From an uncultured Ruminobacter sp. (lineage in GTDB: Bacteria; Pseudomonadota; Gammaproteobacteria; Enterobacterales; Succinivibrionaceae), in the NCBI GenBank assembly GCA_900767005.1, contig CAAFXL010000374.1:1-10193 (forward strand): a DNA stretch of 10,193 nt, in the 5' to 3' direction. Below the pieces are notes generated by a model. The model saw only the letters and a list, made by a program, of their open reading frames with translations. It did not search any database and was not told the DNA's origin. Positions 1-7,496 of the stretch are shown here, one piece after another. The position numbers and the translations under genes were made by a program. Positions within the stretch are counted from its first letter, which is position 1, and every line of letters begins with the position of its first letter.

Positions 1-197
1 AAACTCGTTCTATTTTAAAAAATGAAGAGGTTTTACAAAGACTTGCAACTATTCATCCTGATTCTTTAAATGATGCACTTAATAAAATTATCGCTTTAAA
101 AAAGGTTCCTGGAATTCCTAACTCTATGGTTAATAATCTCCAGATTTTAAGCTTTGTTGAAACCTTAAAAGGTGATGATACTTATGTTGAGAACTAA
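1..197 (+). CDS. 3' end of an unrecognised protein (partial)
   Basis: A plus-strand frame is open from base 3 and ends at TAA 195-197, giving the last 64 residues of a protein whose start lies outside the window. The tail is hydrophilic and probably helical, with a central KKVPGIPN stretch and an acidic end (KGDDTYVEN). It has no membrane segment and no motif that I recognise. Codon use looks like normal coding sequence for this AT-rich genome, and hairpins follow the stop, which supports a real gene end. It converges on pepA. In E. coli, holC and valS follow pepA on the same strand, so this opposite-strand neighbour is not that arrangement. Function unknown. Confidence 0.5.
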   Translation, partial: TRSILKNEEVLQRLATIHPDSLNDALNKIIALKKVPGIPNSMVNNLQILSFVETLKGDDTYVEN

Positions 198-216
198 GTT
201 TAAGTAAATTAAGTTT

Positions 217-243
217 ACTTTACTTTTTGTTGGTAAAGTTTTT
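217..243 (+). terminator. candidate terminator of the left-edge gene
   Basis: Arms actttac (217-223) and gtaaagt (233-239) pair perfectly over 7 bp around a 9-base loop, and a run of five T begins at the end of the stem (239-243). The stem is AT-rich and therefore weak. A second small hairpin, aagtaaa / tttactt (202-208 / 214-220), lies just upstream and is mutually exclusive with it. The position, 20 bases after the stop codon, fits a transcript end. Confidence 0.4.
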
Positions 244-266
244 AAGAATAACTTTAAGTCTAAGAA

Positions 267-302
267 AATCCTCAAGTTGATTTTTTATTAAACTTGAGGA
301 TT
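267..302. terminator. hairpin between convergent genes, probable pepA terminator
   Basis: A perfect 12-bp inverted repeat, aatcctcaagtt (267-278) and aacttgaggatt (291-302), flanks a 12-base loop. It sits 25 bases beyond the pepA stop codon and about 70 bases beyond the stop of the left-edge gene, so it can serve convergent transcripts. On the minus strand it is followed by TTTCTTA and on the plus strand by a delayed T-rich stretch (306-310), so neither side has an ideal U-tract. Confidence 0.55.
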
Positions 303-327
303 AATGTTTTTAAGTTTAAATTTTTAG

Positions 328-1821
328 TTACTTAATTAGATTGTTAAGAAGTTCGATTAGTAACATAATCGGTCTACCAGTTGCTCCTTTCTTAGAGTCA
401 CTTAGCCAAGCGGTCCCTGCGATATCAAGGTGAATCCATGGGCAATCAACAAATTTTGATAAAAATTGAGCAGCATTAGAAGAACCACCCCATCTTGGAC
501 CACTATTACCAATATCACCAAAGACTGGAGTTACATTGTCATTATAGAGTTCCCCAAATGGTAAACGCCATGCTAAATCATTAGAATTAAATGATGCTTT
601 ATTAACCTCAAGAGCAAGTCTTTCACTATTAGTAAAAAATCCAGTGTAGCTCTTACCAAGAGCAACTACGCAAGCTCCAGTTAAGGTCGCTATATCAACG
701 ATAGTCTTAGGCTTATAAGTCTTAACATAATCAAGAGCATCACATAGAACTAATCGGCCTTCTGCATCTGTATTTAAAATTTCAACTGTTTGACCACTTC
801 TAGTTTCAATGATATCACCAGGCTTATAAGCACCACCATCAGGCATATTCTCAGCACATGCAAGAACTGCAACAACATTAATCTTTAATTTTAATTCAAC
901 GATGGTTTTAAATAGTGCTAAAACATTTACTGCACCACATTTATCAAACATCATTTCATCCATGGAAGCTGCAGGTTTAAGTGATAAACCACCAGAATCA
1001 AAAGTTAATCCTTTACCGACAAAGGCAATCGGAGCTTCATTAGGATCGGTTCCTTTATAAGTTAAAATACTCATATAAGGTTTATTGCTACTACCTTTAG
1101 CAACACTTAAATAAGCATTAGCATTAATTCTCTTTAAGTTTTCTTCATCAAAGATTTCAATCTTAGTGCCTAAAGTATTAGAAATTTCTTTTGCTTCATT
1201 AGCAATATATTCTGGTGTTGCAATATTTGATGGGGTATTAGCTAGGATTTTAGCGTAGTTAATATTCTTAAAAATTATTTTTAAGTTATCAAGTTCATTA
1301 TTTAAAGTATATAGATCAAAGTTATTTGGGGTAACAATGGTGATACTTTGATAATTTGAAGTTACTTTATTTACGTTTTGTTTAAAACGATTATCTTTTA
1401 ATGGAAGTTCATTATAGATTGACATTAAAAGAGTAGAAATTTTAGGAATAATTGAAATAAAAGATTCACCAAGGATAATTGCACTATTAACGTTATCGCC
1501 ATAACCTAAACTTTTAGCCGCTTTTTGGGCAATTCTTTTTAATTCTTGGTCAGTTAAGTCGGCTTTATCACAAAGGATACCAAAGATTTCTTTATTATTG
1601 GAGATGATTTTTGAGGGAGTAAAACTTTTTGTAAAAAGTTTATCAGCTTTATTTATTGCATCATAAAATTCTGCTGAAAAATCATCTTGAATGAAGTCTT
1701 CGCTACTACCAATAAAAAGAGCACTATCAAAAGTTATATCATTATTATAGTGAGCACATTTAAGCTCAGGAACAGTTTTATTAAAATCAATTTTGTAAAC
1801 TGAGTATTTTTCATTAATCAT
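328..1821 (-). CDS. pepA: Leucyl aminopeptidase PepA (M17 family)
   Basis: A cytosolic two-metal aminopeptidase that removes N-terminal residues from peptides. In E. coli the hexamer also binds DNA, in Xer recombination at cer and in carAB control. The 497 residues match the family length. The metal ligands fall at the same numbers as in E. coli PepA: K270 and D275 in VGKGLTFDSGG, D293 in MMFDKCGA, D352 and E354 in NTDAEGRLVLCDAL. The catalytic K282 and R356 are also present. The N-terminal domain (about residues 1-170) is more divergent, as usual. The ATG start is supported by AAGGA six bases upstream on the minus strand. It is divergent from lptF, as in many gammaproteobacteria. The sequence cannot show whether the DNA-binding role is kept. 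Confidence 0.97.
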   Translation of the reverse strand: MINEKYSVYKIDFNKTVPELKCAHYNNDITFDSALFIGSSEDFIQDDFSAEFYDAINKADKLFTKSFTPSKIISNNKEIFGILCDKADLTDQELKRIAQKAAKSLGYGDNVNSAIILGESFISIIPKISTLLMSIYNELPLKDNRFKQNVNKVTSNYQSITIVTPNNFDLYTLNNELDNLKIIFKNINYAKILANTPSNIATPEYIANEAKEISNTLGTKIEIFDEENLKRINANAYLSVAKGSSNKPYMSILTYKGTDPNEAPIAFVGKGLTFDSGGLSLKPAASMDEMMFDKCGAVNVLALFKTIVELKLKINVVAVLACAENMPDGGAYKPGDIIETRSGQTVEILNTDAEGRLVLCDALDYVKTYKPKTIVDIATLTGACVVALGKSYTGFFTNSERLALEVNKASFNSNDLAWRLPFGELYNDNVTPVFGDIGNSGPRWGGSSNAAQFLSKFVDCPWIHLDIAGTAWLSDSKKGATGRPIMLLIELLNNLIK

Positions 1822-2062
1822 AGGTAATCCTTAAATCTAAAGCTTGCTGGAATTATTTTAACACTTTTAAGGGATATTTTTGTAATTAGGCAAGATTTTT
1901 AATATGAAATTATGAGTAATAAAAGTATTAAATTTTTGAATTAGATTTAAATGATAAATATTCGTAAATTTATTTGAGAAAACATTTAAGAATTTAGCTT
2001 AACAATGATAAAATTAATAAAATTTTTAGCTAAGTCTTTATTTTACTAATAGTGAATTAATC
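1822..2062. promoter_or_regulatory. divergent promoter region between pepA and lptF
   Basis: This 241-base, very AT-rich spacer separates the starts of two divergent genes and must hold both promoters. Candidate plus-strand elements are TTGAGA (1974-1979) and TAAAAT (2009-2014), but their spacing is not canonical. On the minus strand a TAAAAT-like box lies near 1855-1862, with no convincing -35. I see no RNA gene or clear operator palindrome. The location is solid; the individual boxes are weak. Confidence 0.4.
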
Positions 2063-3172
2063 GTGAATATAATTTCGAAGTATATATTTAAAACCACAGT
2101 TAAAACTCAATTTACTATTTTTGCAGTTTTAATGCTCATTTTTATGAGTCAGTCTTATATTAAATTTGTAAGTGAAGCGGTAAAAGGGTCAATTCCTACT
2201 GATTTAGTAACTGAGTTACTTGCTCTATCAATTCCTTCAATGGCAAATTTTATGTTGCCATTATCATTATTCTTAGCAGTTTTATTTACGATTGGTAGCC
2301 TTTGTTCCCAAAGTGAAATGGTGGTAATGAGGTCAGTTGGTTATTCTAATAGTAAGCTTTTGGCGATTATTTTTGGGCTTGCATTAGTGACTTCAATTAT
2401 TAATGGTATTTGTACTTTCTATTTATCACCAATGTGCGAAGCTAAGCAATTAGAAGTAATTGAAAAGGCAAAATCTGATCCTTCTTTTATGAGTTTTGAA
2501 GGCGGAAAATTTGTAGCACTACAAGATAGCACCATTTATATTGATGATGAGAATAAAGACTTAAATTCAAAAGGTGATAATAGCGTTAAAAAGGTTTATA
2601 TCTTCCAATCAGGTAACCTTGAAAAGAATCAACCATCATCAGTAACTTTATCAAAAGAAGTTAATGTAATTTATGACCATAACGATGTTATGTGGTTATC
2701 ACTAAATAATGGGATGCGTTATGAAGAACCTGATAAACAAGGTAATTCTAAAATTTCTAAATTTGAACGCTATGATATCTCACTTCCTAGTAGTGATAGT
2801 CAAGACCGTAAAGAAAAGTTCTCAGCAAAAAGTACTCAAGAATTACTTAGTAGCGATGATAACATTTCAAGATCAGAACTACAGTGGCGTATCGTGCAAC
2901 CAATTAGTATTTTTGTACTAACTTTATTAGTGGTTCCTCTATCAATGGTAAATCCGCGTAATGGTCGTTTTGCTAAATTTATCCCTGCAATTGCAATTTA
3001 TATTAGCTATTACTTATTTGCTTATGCGATAAAATCAAGTTTAGCTCGCGATCATTTCTTAATATTCCCTGGAATATTTTTAGTTCCAATTCTTTATACG
3101 ATTATTTTTACGATACCATTTAATCTAACTGATACTGAATGGTTTAAAAAGTTTATGGCAAAGAGAGGTTAA
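2063..3172 (+). CDS. lptF: LPS export permease LptF
   Basis: Inner-membrane subunit of the LptB2FG ABC transporter that extracts lipopolysaccharide from the inner membrane and passes it to the LptC-LptA bridge. Its 369 residues match the roughly 366 of E. coli LptF. The order is typical: a first membrane helix (about 15-37), an extracytoplasmic turn, a second helix in MLPLSLFLAVLFTIGSL (about 64-80), a coupling-helix segment SQSEMVVMRSVGYS, a third helix, the periplasmic beta-jellyroll (about 130-265), then three helices starting near VVPLSMVNPRNGR. The start is GTG. It is chosen because IISKYIFKTTVKTQ aligns with the E. coli N-terminus (IIIRYLVRETLKSQ) and the next in-frame Met lies inside the first helix. 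No good Shine-Dalgarno site precedes it. lptG follows after 4 bases. Confidence 0.96.
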   Translation: MNIISKYIFKTTVKTQFTIFAVLMLIFMSQSYIKFVSEAVKGSIPTDLVTELLALSIPSMANFMLPLSLFLAVLFTIGSLCSQSEMVVMRSVGYSNSKLLAIIFGLALVTSIINGICTFYLSPMCEAKQLEVIEKAKSDPSFMSFEGGKFVALQDSTIYIDDENKDLNSKGDNSVKKVYIFQSGNLEKNQPSSVTLSKEVNVIYDHNDVMWLSLNNGMRYEEPDKQGNSKISKFERYDISLPSSDSQDRKEKFSAKSTQELLSSDDNISRSELQWRIVQPISIFVLTLLVVPLSMVNPRNGRFAKFIPAIAIYISYYLFAYAIKSSLARDHFLIFPGIFLVPILYTIIFTIPFNLTDTEWFKKFMAKRG

Positions 3173-3176
3173 GCAC

Positions 3177-4250
3177 ATGTTTAGTATTCTTGATCGCTAT
3201 ATTGCCCGCAGTGTTATAAGTATGGTGGTTTGCTGTACTTTAGGGTTAGTTGCACTAAGTTCACTTATTAAATTTGTGGATGAAATTCGCCATGTGGGGC
3301 GTGGTTCATTTGATATGATGTCAGCAATTATTTGTGTAGGCTACACTGTACCAACCCAAATAGAGATGTTTTTTCCACTAGGTGTTTTATTAGGAACTGT
3401 GCTTGCTTTAGGTTCACTTGCTTCCTCAAGTGAATTAATCGTGATGCAATCATTATCAAAATCACGATTAAGTATAGTTCTAAGTGCTTGTAAGGGTATA
3501 TTACCATTAATTGTTATCGTAGTTCTAATTAGTGAATATGTAGCACCAAAGGCGGAACTTGCGGGTGAAAACTACTATATGAGTGTGACTACTCAAGGCA
3601 GAGTTTCAGTTACAAGTTCAGGTGTATGGTTTAAAGAAGGTGATGACTTTATTAATATTAGTCAAGTCCTAAATGATGGTTCAATGCGTGGCATTAAACG
3701 CTATACTTTTACTAATGGTGATGAAAAGAAATTAGTTAAGCTTGATTATGCAGATGTTGGTACTTGGAATGGTTCAGCGTGGGTTATGACTAATGTATCA
3801 ACAAGGTTTTTTACTGATACTAAGATTGGTACAAAAACAGGAAAGAATGTTCCATGGAATCTATTATTAACTCCTGATAAAGTGGGAGCGATTGGTATTA
3901 ATGCTTCTGAATTATCGGCTCGCGATCTTTATAACTATATTTCCTATATGAAGTCTAATGGCCAAAGAGTTGATGATTATCTATTAGCTTTTTATCGTAA
4001 AATTGTAAATCCTTTTATGGTTCTAGTTGTGGTTTTATTAGGTGCTAGTACCGTGTTTGGACCACTTAGAAGTGCGTCTGTTGGGGCAAGAGTTGTAGTT
4101 GGTATTGTTGTAGGTTTTGTTTTCTATGCAGTAAATGAAATCTTAGCTCCATTTACGATATTTTATGGCGTACCACCAATTGTGGGAGCAACGCTTCCAA
4201 CTTCAATAGTTTTAGTGGTGGCAATATACTTATTAAGAAAGCGAACTTAA
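3177..4250 (+). CDS. lptG: LPS export permease LptG
   Basis: Partner permease of LptF in the LptB2FG lipopolysaccharide extractor. Its 357 residues are close to the 360 of E. coli LptG. Diagnostic stretches are LDRYIARSV at the N-terminus, IKFVDEIRHVGRGSFD after helix 1, FFPLGVLLGTVLALGSLASSSELIVMQ (helix 2 plus coupling helix), the periplasmic segment with WFKEGDDFINI, and the C-terminal block VFGPLRSASVGARVVVGIVVGFVFYAVNEI. The start follows the lptF stop by 4 bases, with AGAGAGG inside the end of lptF as ribosome site, so the two genes are cotranscribed and probably coupled. The separately encoded ATPase LptB is not in the window, which is normal for gammaproteobacteria. Confidence 0.97.
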   Translation: MFSILDRYIARSVISMVVCCTLGLVALSSLIKFVDEIRHVGRGSFDMMSAIICVGYTVPTQIEMFFPLGVLLGTVLALGSLASSSELIVMQSLSKSRLSIVLSACKGILPLIVIVVLISEYVAPKAELAGENYYMSVTTQGRVSVTSSGVWFKEGDDFINISQVLNDGSMRGIKRYTFTNGDEKKLVKLDYADVGTWNGSAWVMTNVSTRFFTDTKIGTKTGKNVPWNLLLTPDKVGAIGINASELSARDLYNYISYMKSNGQRVDDYLLAFYRKIVNPFMVLVVVLLGASTVFGPLRSASVGARVVVGIVVGFVFYAVNEILAPFTIFYGVPPIVGATLPTSIVLVVAIYLLRKRT

Positions 4251-4315
4251 TCTTTAAGTAAAATTGAATAAGAAAAAATTAAACTAATATTAGGTTTAAT
4301 AATCAATAAATAAAG

Positions 4316-4349
4316 ATAGTGTAAGAAGGAATTTTTACACTATTTTTTT
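4316..4349 (+). terminator. Rho-independent terminator of lptFG
   Basis: Perfect 9-bp arms atagtgtaa (4316-4324) and ttacactat (4335-4343) enclose a 10-base loop. The inner bases can add a G-U and an A-T pair. Seven T (4343-4349) follow directly. It lies 66 bases after the lptG stop and separates lptFG from the next plus-strand unit. Confidence 0.85.
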
Positions 4350-4367
4350 ACTTAAAAAGAATATGTA

Positions 4368-4397
4368 TTGGATTAAGTAAATATAATTTAGTATACT
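4368..4397 (+). promoter_or_regulatory. candidate sigma70 promoter of the DUF5714-arsC unit
   Basis: TTGGAT (4368-4373) and TATACT (4392-4397) are separated by 18 bases, between the lptG terminator and the DUF5714 start. A perfect TATAAT (4382-4387) overlaps the spacer but has no recognisable -35 at the right distance. AT-rich DNA yields such boxes by chance. The main support is position: a terminator precedes and a gene follows about 60 bases later. Confidence 0.4.
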
Positions 4398-4455
4398 AAT
4401 TTTAAGAATTTTTTGTCCCTAGATTTTTAATACTAATGCTAATAAATGGAAGAAT

Positions 4456-5142
4456 ATGGCAGAGGAATGTTTAATTTGTAAAGCACCATTAAAATATTTC
4501 CCCAATGATATTGAAATGGAATGTATGATTTGTCATAAAAAAGAATACAGTAAGACCCAATGTGAAAAAGGTCATTATGTATGTAATTCTTGTCATACTC
4601 GAGGAGTTGATAGTATTTTTGAAATTTGTTTTGAAGAAAAAAGTACCAATCCAATCGATATTTTGCAAAGAATGATGCAATTACCATTTTGTCATATGCA
4701 TGGACCTGAGCATCATGTTATGGTGGGAGCTGCTTTATTAACTGCCTATAAGAATGCAGGTGGTAACCTAGATTTACCAATAGCTCTATCAGAGATGTAT
4801 AGCCGTGGTAGTAAAGTTCCTGGTGGAGCATGTGGTTTTTGGGGGGCGTGTGGAGCGGGAATTAGTGCCGGAATGTATATTTCAATTGTAACTAATTCAA
4901 CCCCACTAGCAACCAAAGCGTGGGGACTTGCCAATCAAATGAGTGCTAGTGCTTTAAATTCTATTGGCAAAATTGGTGGCCCAAGATGCTGTAAGCGTGA
5001 TTCATTTCTAGCAATTAGAGAAGCTATCAAATTTACCAAAGATAATCTTGGAGTAGAAATGAGTATGGATAAAGTTAAGTGCAATTATTCTTCTAAGAAT
5101 AATCAATGTCTTAAAGTTAAATGCCCTTTTTATCGAGAATAG
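4456..5142 (+). CDS. DUF5714-family cysteine-rich protein
   Basis: A 228-residue soluble protein that I recognise as the DUF5714 family; its biochemical role is not known to me. It has 16 cysteines. The N-terminus carries CxxC pairs at 5/8, 23/26 and 43/46, with C36 and H40 between the last two, which looks like zinc-ribbon or rubredoxin-like metal sites. The core has HMHGPEHH (80-87) and a glycine-rich GGACGFWGACGAG (C126, C132). GGPRCCKRDSFLAIREA (C178, C179) follows, and the tail has C209, C218 and C223. The conserved His and Cys clusters suggest metal or redox chemistry; this is inference. The start is the first Met that keeps CLIC in frame; GGAAG (4448-4452) lies upstream but only three bases away. 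The arsC-like gene follows after 6 bases, so the two form one unit. Confidence 0.85.
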   Translation: MAEECLICKAPLKYFPNDIEMECMICHKKEYSKTQCEKGHYVCNSCHTRGVDSIFEICFEEKSTNPIDILQRMMQLPFCHMHGPEHHVMVGAALLTAYKNAGGNLDLPIALSEMYSRGSKVPGGACGFWGACGAGISAGMYISIVTNSTPLATKAWGLANQMSASALNSIGKIGGPRCCKRDSFLAIREAIKFTKDNLGVEMSMDKVKCNYSSKNNQCLKVKCPFYRE

Positions 5143-5148
5143 TGTTAA

Positions 5149-5550
5149 ATGAAATTAAAAAAGAAAGTTGCTTTTATATGTGTGCATAACTCTTGTCGTA
5201 GTCAGATTGCTGAGGCTTTAGGTAAATTTTTAGCTGGTGAAATATTTGAAAGTTATTCAGCAGGTAGTGAAATAAAGCCGCAAATAAATCAAGATGCGGT
5301 GAGACTAATGAAAAAGCTTTATGGCATTGATATGGAGAAAACACAATTTTCTAAATTGATTTCTGAAATTCCTAAGCCTGATATTGCAATTTCGATGGGA
5401 TGCAATGTGACTTGTCCATTTATTGGTAGAGCATTTGATGATGATTGGCAATTAGAAGATCCAACTGGAAAGTCGGATGAAGAATTTATCAAGATAATTA
5501 AGGAAATTGAAAAGAAAATTCTTGAGCTTAAAGCAAAATTAAATAGTTAA
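5149..5550 (+). CDS. ArsC-like reductase, low-molecular-weight phosphatase fold
   Basis: A 133-residue protein of the thioredoxin-coupled ArsC / low-molecular-weight tyrosine phosphatase family. The P-loop is CVHNSCRS, giving C11, C16 and R17, where C11 would be the nucleophile attacking arsenate or a phosphoester. The general acid aspartate is in LEDPTG (D104). Two more cysteines, C85 and C89 in SMGCNVTCP, would form the disulfide relay. Their spacing of three residues is shorter than the C82/C89 spacing of S. aureus ArsC, but I recall similar sequences in anaerobes. No arsR, arsB or acr3 gene is near, so a role in arsenate resistance is not proven; a redox or phosphatase role with DUF5714 is possible. 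No strong ribosome site is visible, which suggests coupling to the upstream gene. Confidence 0.85.
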   Translation: MKLKKKVAFICVHNSCRSQIAEALGKFLAGEIFESYSAGSEIKPQINQDAVRLMKKLYGIDMEKTQFSKLISEIPKPDIAISMGCNVTCPFIGRAFDDDWQLEDPTGKSDEEFIKIIKEIEKKILELKAKLNS

Positions 5551-5568
5551 AACCAAAAAGCTCAAGAA
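5519..5568 (-). terminator. terminator of dusA, inside the end of the arsC-like gene
   Basis: Perfect 11-bp arms ttcttgagctt (5519-5529) and aagctcaagaa (5558-5568) enclose a 28-base loop. Read on the minus strand, the stem is followed by TTTTCTTTTC, a good U-rich tail, 19 bases beyond the dusA stop codon. On the plus strand the downstream side is A-rich, so it works poorly in that direction. The left arm lies within the last codons of the convergent arsC-like gene. Confidence 0.6.
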
Positions 5569-5586
5569 GACTTAAAAAGAAAAAAT

Positions 5587-6573
5587 TTAGCAATCATCAA
5601 TTAGAGCAAGAGCTTTTTCAATAGTTTCAATATCTGCTCCTTCCTTATAGTGGTTCTGAGCGATATATTGTCTAAAAGCTCGAGCATTAGGAACTTTATT
5701 AAACATTCCTAGTAAGTGTCTTGTGATATGTTTTAAAAATCCGCCTTGAGAGAGATGATTTTCAATATAAGGATACATTAAACGGATGATTTCTTTTCTT
5801 GAAGGTTTGATAAAACCTTTCTTTGGTTTAATACCAAAGATTTTTTCATCAGCCTCAACTAGCATATAAGGGTCATGATATAAAGCTCGGCCCATCATTA
5901 CGCCATCAACATGCTCTAAATGTAAAAGTGCCTCATCAAGAGTATTGATATTACCATTAATACTAATAAAAAGGTCCGGAAAATCTTTTTTTAATAAATA
6001 AACTCTTTCATAATTTAGTGGGGGTTTATCACGATTTTCTTTTGGTGACATGGTATTTAAAAAGGCAAGTCTTGCGTGAAGGGTTACTTCATCAACTCCT
6101 GATAAGATTAAGTTTTCTAAAAAGTTATGAATATATTCATAAGAATTTAGTTCATCAACCCCAAGTCTAGTTTTTACAGTTACTGGAATATCTACATTAT
6201 CTTTTAAGGCTTTTACAATATCGCAGACATGACCCGGTTCCCTCATTAAAATTGCTCCAAATGAGCCATTTTGGACCCTATCTGAGGGGCAACCCACATT
6301 TAAATTTACCTCATCGTAGCCATATTCTTGAGCTTTTTTCGCACAAATAACTAGATCATTTATATCAGAACCACCTAGTTGTAGAGCAATTGGTTCCTCA
6401 AAATCTTTATTAAATTCTAGATAATCATTTTTTCCAAAAATGATGGCACCTGTGGTTGTAAGCTCAGTATAAAGAAGCATTTCTTTAGACATTAAGCGGC
6501 AAAGGTATCTAAAGTGGCGATCTGTTAAATCTAGCATGGGTGCTAGGGATAATTTATGAGAAAGTTTATTCAT
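5587..6573 (-). CDS. dusA: tRNA-dihydrouridine synthase DusA
   Basis: FMN-dependent enzyme that reduces uridines in the tRNA D-loop (U20 and U20a in E. coli) using NADPH. The 328 residues match DusA. Visible signatures are LAPMLDLTDRHFRYLCR at the N-terminal barrel start, NVGCPSDRVQNGSFGA with catalytic C95, VKTRLGVD (K134, R136), and HARLAF followed by SPKENRDKPPLNYERVYLLK. SINGNINT and GVMMGRALYHDPY (phosphate-binding end of the barrel) come next, then ITRHLLGMFNKVPNARAFRQ in the C-terminal tRNA-binding helical domain. These points favour DusA over DusB or DusC. HARLAF replaces the usual HSRKAW / HARKAW, a mild variation. The start is preceded on the minus strand by TTAGG about eight bases upstream. 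It follows the Sel1-like gene by 63 bases and has its own terminator. Confidence 0.95.
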   Translation of the reverse strand: MNKLSHKLSLAPMLDLTDRHFRYLCRLMSKEMLLYTELTTTGAIIFGKNDYLEFNKDFEEPIALQLGGSDINDLVICAKKAQEYGYDEVNLNVGCPSDRVQNGSFGAILMREPGHVCDIVKALKDNVDIPVTVKTRLGVDELNSYEYIHNFLENLILSGVDEVTLHARLAFLNTMSPKENRDKPPLNYERVYLLKKDFPDLFISINGNINTLDEALLHLEHVDGVMMGRALYHDPYMLVEADEKIFGIKPKKGFIKPSRKEIIRLMYPYIENHLSQGGFLKHITRHLLGMFNKVPNARAFRQYIAQNHYKEGADIETIEKALALIDDC

Positions 6574-6591
6574 GTAAAAACCTAATAGAAT

Positions 6592-6615
6592 ATTTTTGGT
6601 AATTCTACCAAAAAT
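6592..6615. promoter_or_regulatory. 24-base hairpin or palindrome in the dusA leader
   Basis: Perfect 10-bp arms atttttggta (6592-6601) and taccaaaaat (6606-6615) enclose the 4-base loop attc. It lies between the Sel1-like stop (6637) and the dusA start (6573), 18 bases upstream of the ATG. Neither strand has a clean T-run directly after the stem, so a normal intrinsic terminator is doubtful. It could be a weak terminator or attenuator, an RNA structure affecting translation of dusA, or a protein-binding palindrome. Confidence 0.45.
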
Positions 6616-6636
6616 TAATTTATCTTGCCAAAATCC

Positions 6637-7422
6637 TTAGTTTGAAAGAGGATTGGTATTTTCTTCATAAAAAGCTTTATTAATTTCAAAGATCTTATGC
6701 TTAACCCAAAATGAATCTTTGGTTAGCTCTTCATCGGTTAGATGTTTAGTTGCTTGGGCACTAATTTTTTCAGCTTCATTATATTTTTGGCGTAGTAACG
6801 CAAGATCTCCGTAGCGTTTAGCCCAACGAATAAATAGTTCAGCATAGATAAATGCTTCTTCATATTTATCTAAGTTTAGAGCAAGTTTAGAGTAATTAAA
6901 GCTATATTCATAAGCATGGTTATCAAGGAGTTTTTGATAGATGGCAAGAGCACTAAGCTTATCATCAAGACTATTTTGTTGAGAGCTTAAAGTTTTTGCA
7001 TATTGAACTGTGCATGAGATATCGGTACTAAGGTCAAATGATAAACAAGACTTAAATAATTCATGAGCTTTTTCATGATCAACTTTTACGCCTAAACCAT
7101 TCCAATAGATAACGCCTAAATAGCGATTGGCGTTGAGGTTTCCAAGTTTAACTGATTGCTCTAAAAATCGTTTAGCATATTTCCAATCTCTAGGACCCCC
7201 TTTTCCTTTTAAACTCATAAACCCTAGCATTTCCGCGGCTTGAGCGTTACCTTCTTCGGCTTCAAGTTCGCATTTTTGCATTGCAACTTCGTATCTTGAA
7301 CCTTGAACGGCTTCAATGCAGTTAAGTCCCTCATTAATTCCCATCGCCCAAACTAGACTTGTGGATAGTAATAGAGATGATACTAAAGTTATTTTCTTTA
7401 TAAAAATATTAAGCTTAATCAT
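6637..7422 (-). CDS. exported Sel1-repeat protein
   Basis: A 261-residue protein with an N-terminal signal peptide: charged start (MIKLNIFIKK), hydrophobic core, and VWA at 24-26 as the likely cleavage site. The mature part is helical. Residues 44-80 and 81-116 form Sel1-like repeats, with the pattern EEGNAQAAEMLGFMSLKGKGGPRD then KLGNLNANRYLGVIYWNGLGVKVDHEKA. Further TPR-like helices run to about 220. Four cysteines (35, 51, 126, 137) remain in the mature protein and could form disulfides in the periplasm. Such proteins usually act as interaction scaffolds; the partner is unknown. No Shine-Dalgarno site precedes the ATG, but an internal start would remove the signal peptide, so this start is kept. 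Confidence 0.8.
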   Translation of the reverse strand: MIKLNIFIKKITLVSSLLLSTSLVWAMGINEGLNCIEAVQGSRYEVAMQKCELEAEEGNAQAAEMLGFMSLKGKGGPRDWKYAKRFLEQSVKLGNLNANRYLGVIYWNGLGVKVDHEKAHELFKSCLSFDLSTDISCTVQYAKTLSSQQNSLDDKLSALAIYQKLLDNHAYEYSFNYSKLALNLDKYEEAFIYAELFIRWAKRYGDLALLRQKYNEAEKISAQATKHLTDEELTKDSFWVKHKIFEINKAFYEENTNPLSN

Positions 7423-7439
7423 TTAAAAGGTATTAAAAA

Positions 7440-7468
7440 ATAAGATTTTAAAATAGTCGTTAAGTCAA
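7440..7468 (-). promoter_or_regulatory. candidate promoter of the Sel1-like gene
   Basis: On the minus strand TTGACT (7463-7468) and TCTTAT (7440-7445, 4 of 6 to consensus) are 17 bases apart. The start site would be near 7433, leaving a leader of about 11 bases with no ribosome-binding site. The -35 is good and the -10 weak. The box lies in the 74-base gap after the transporter remnant. Confidence 0.35.
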
Positions 7469-7496
7469 TATTTTAGCAAAGAATTAAATTTAAAGT

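Noticed and set aside
2709..2921. 70-residue plus-strand frame inside lptF
   Set aside because: It overlaps the clear LptF coding frame and shows no motif or initiation site.
4439..4934. Three minus-strand frames opposite the DUF5714 gene
   Set aside because: They are antisense shadows of a well-supported gene, with no recognisable protein signature.
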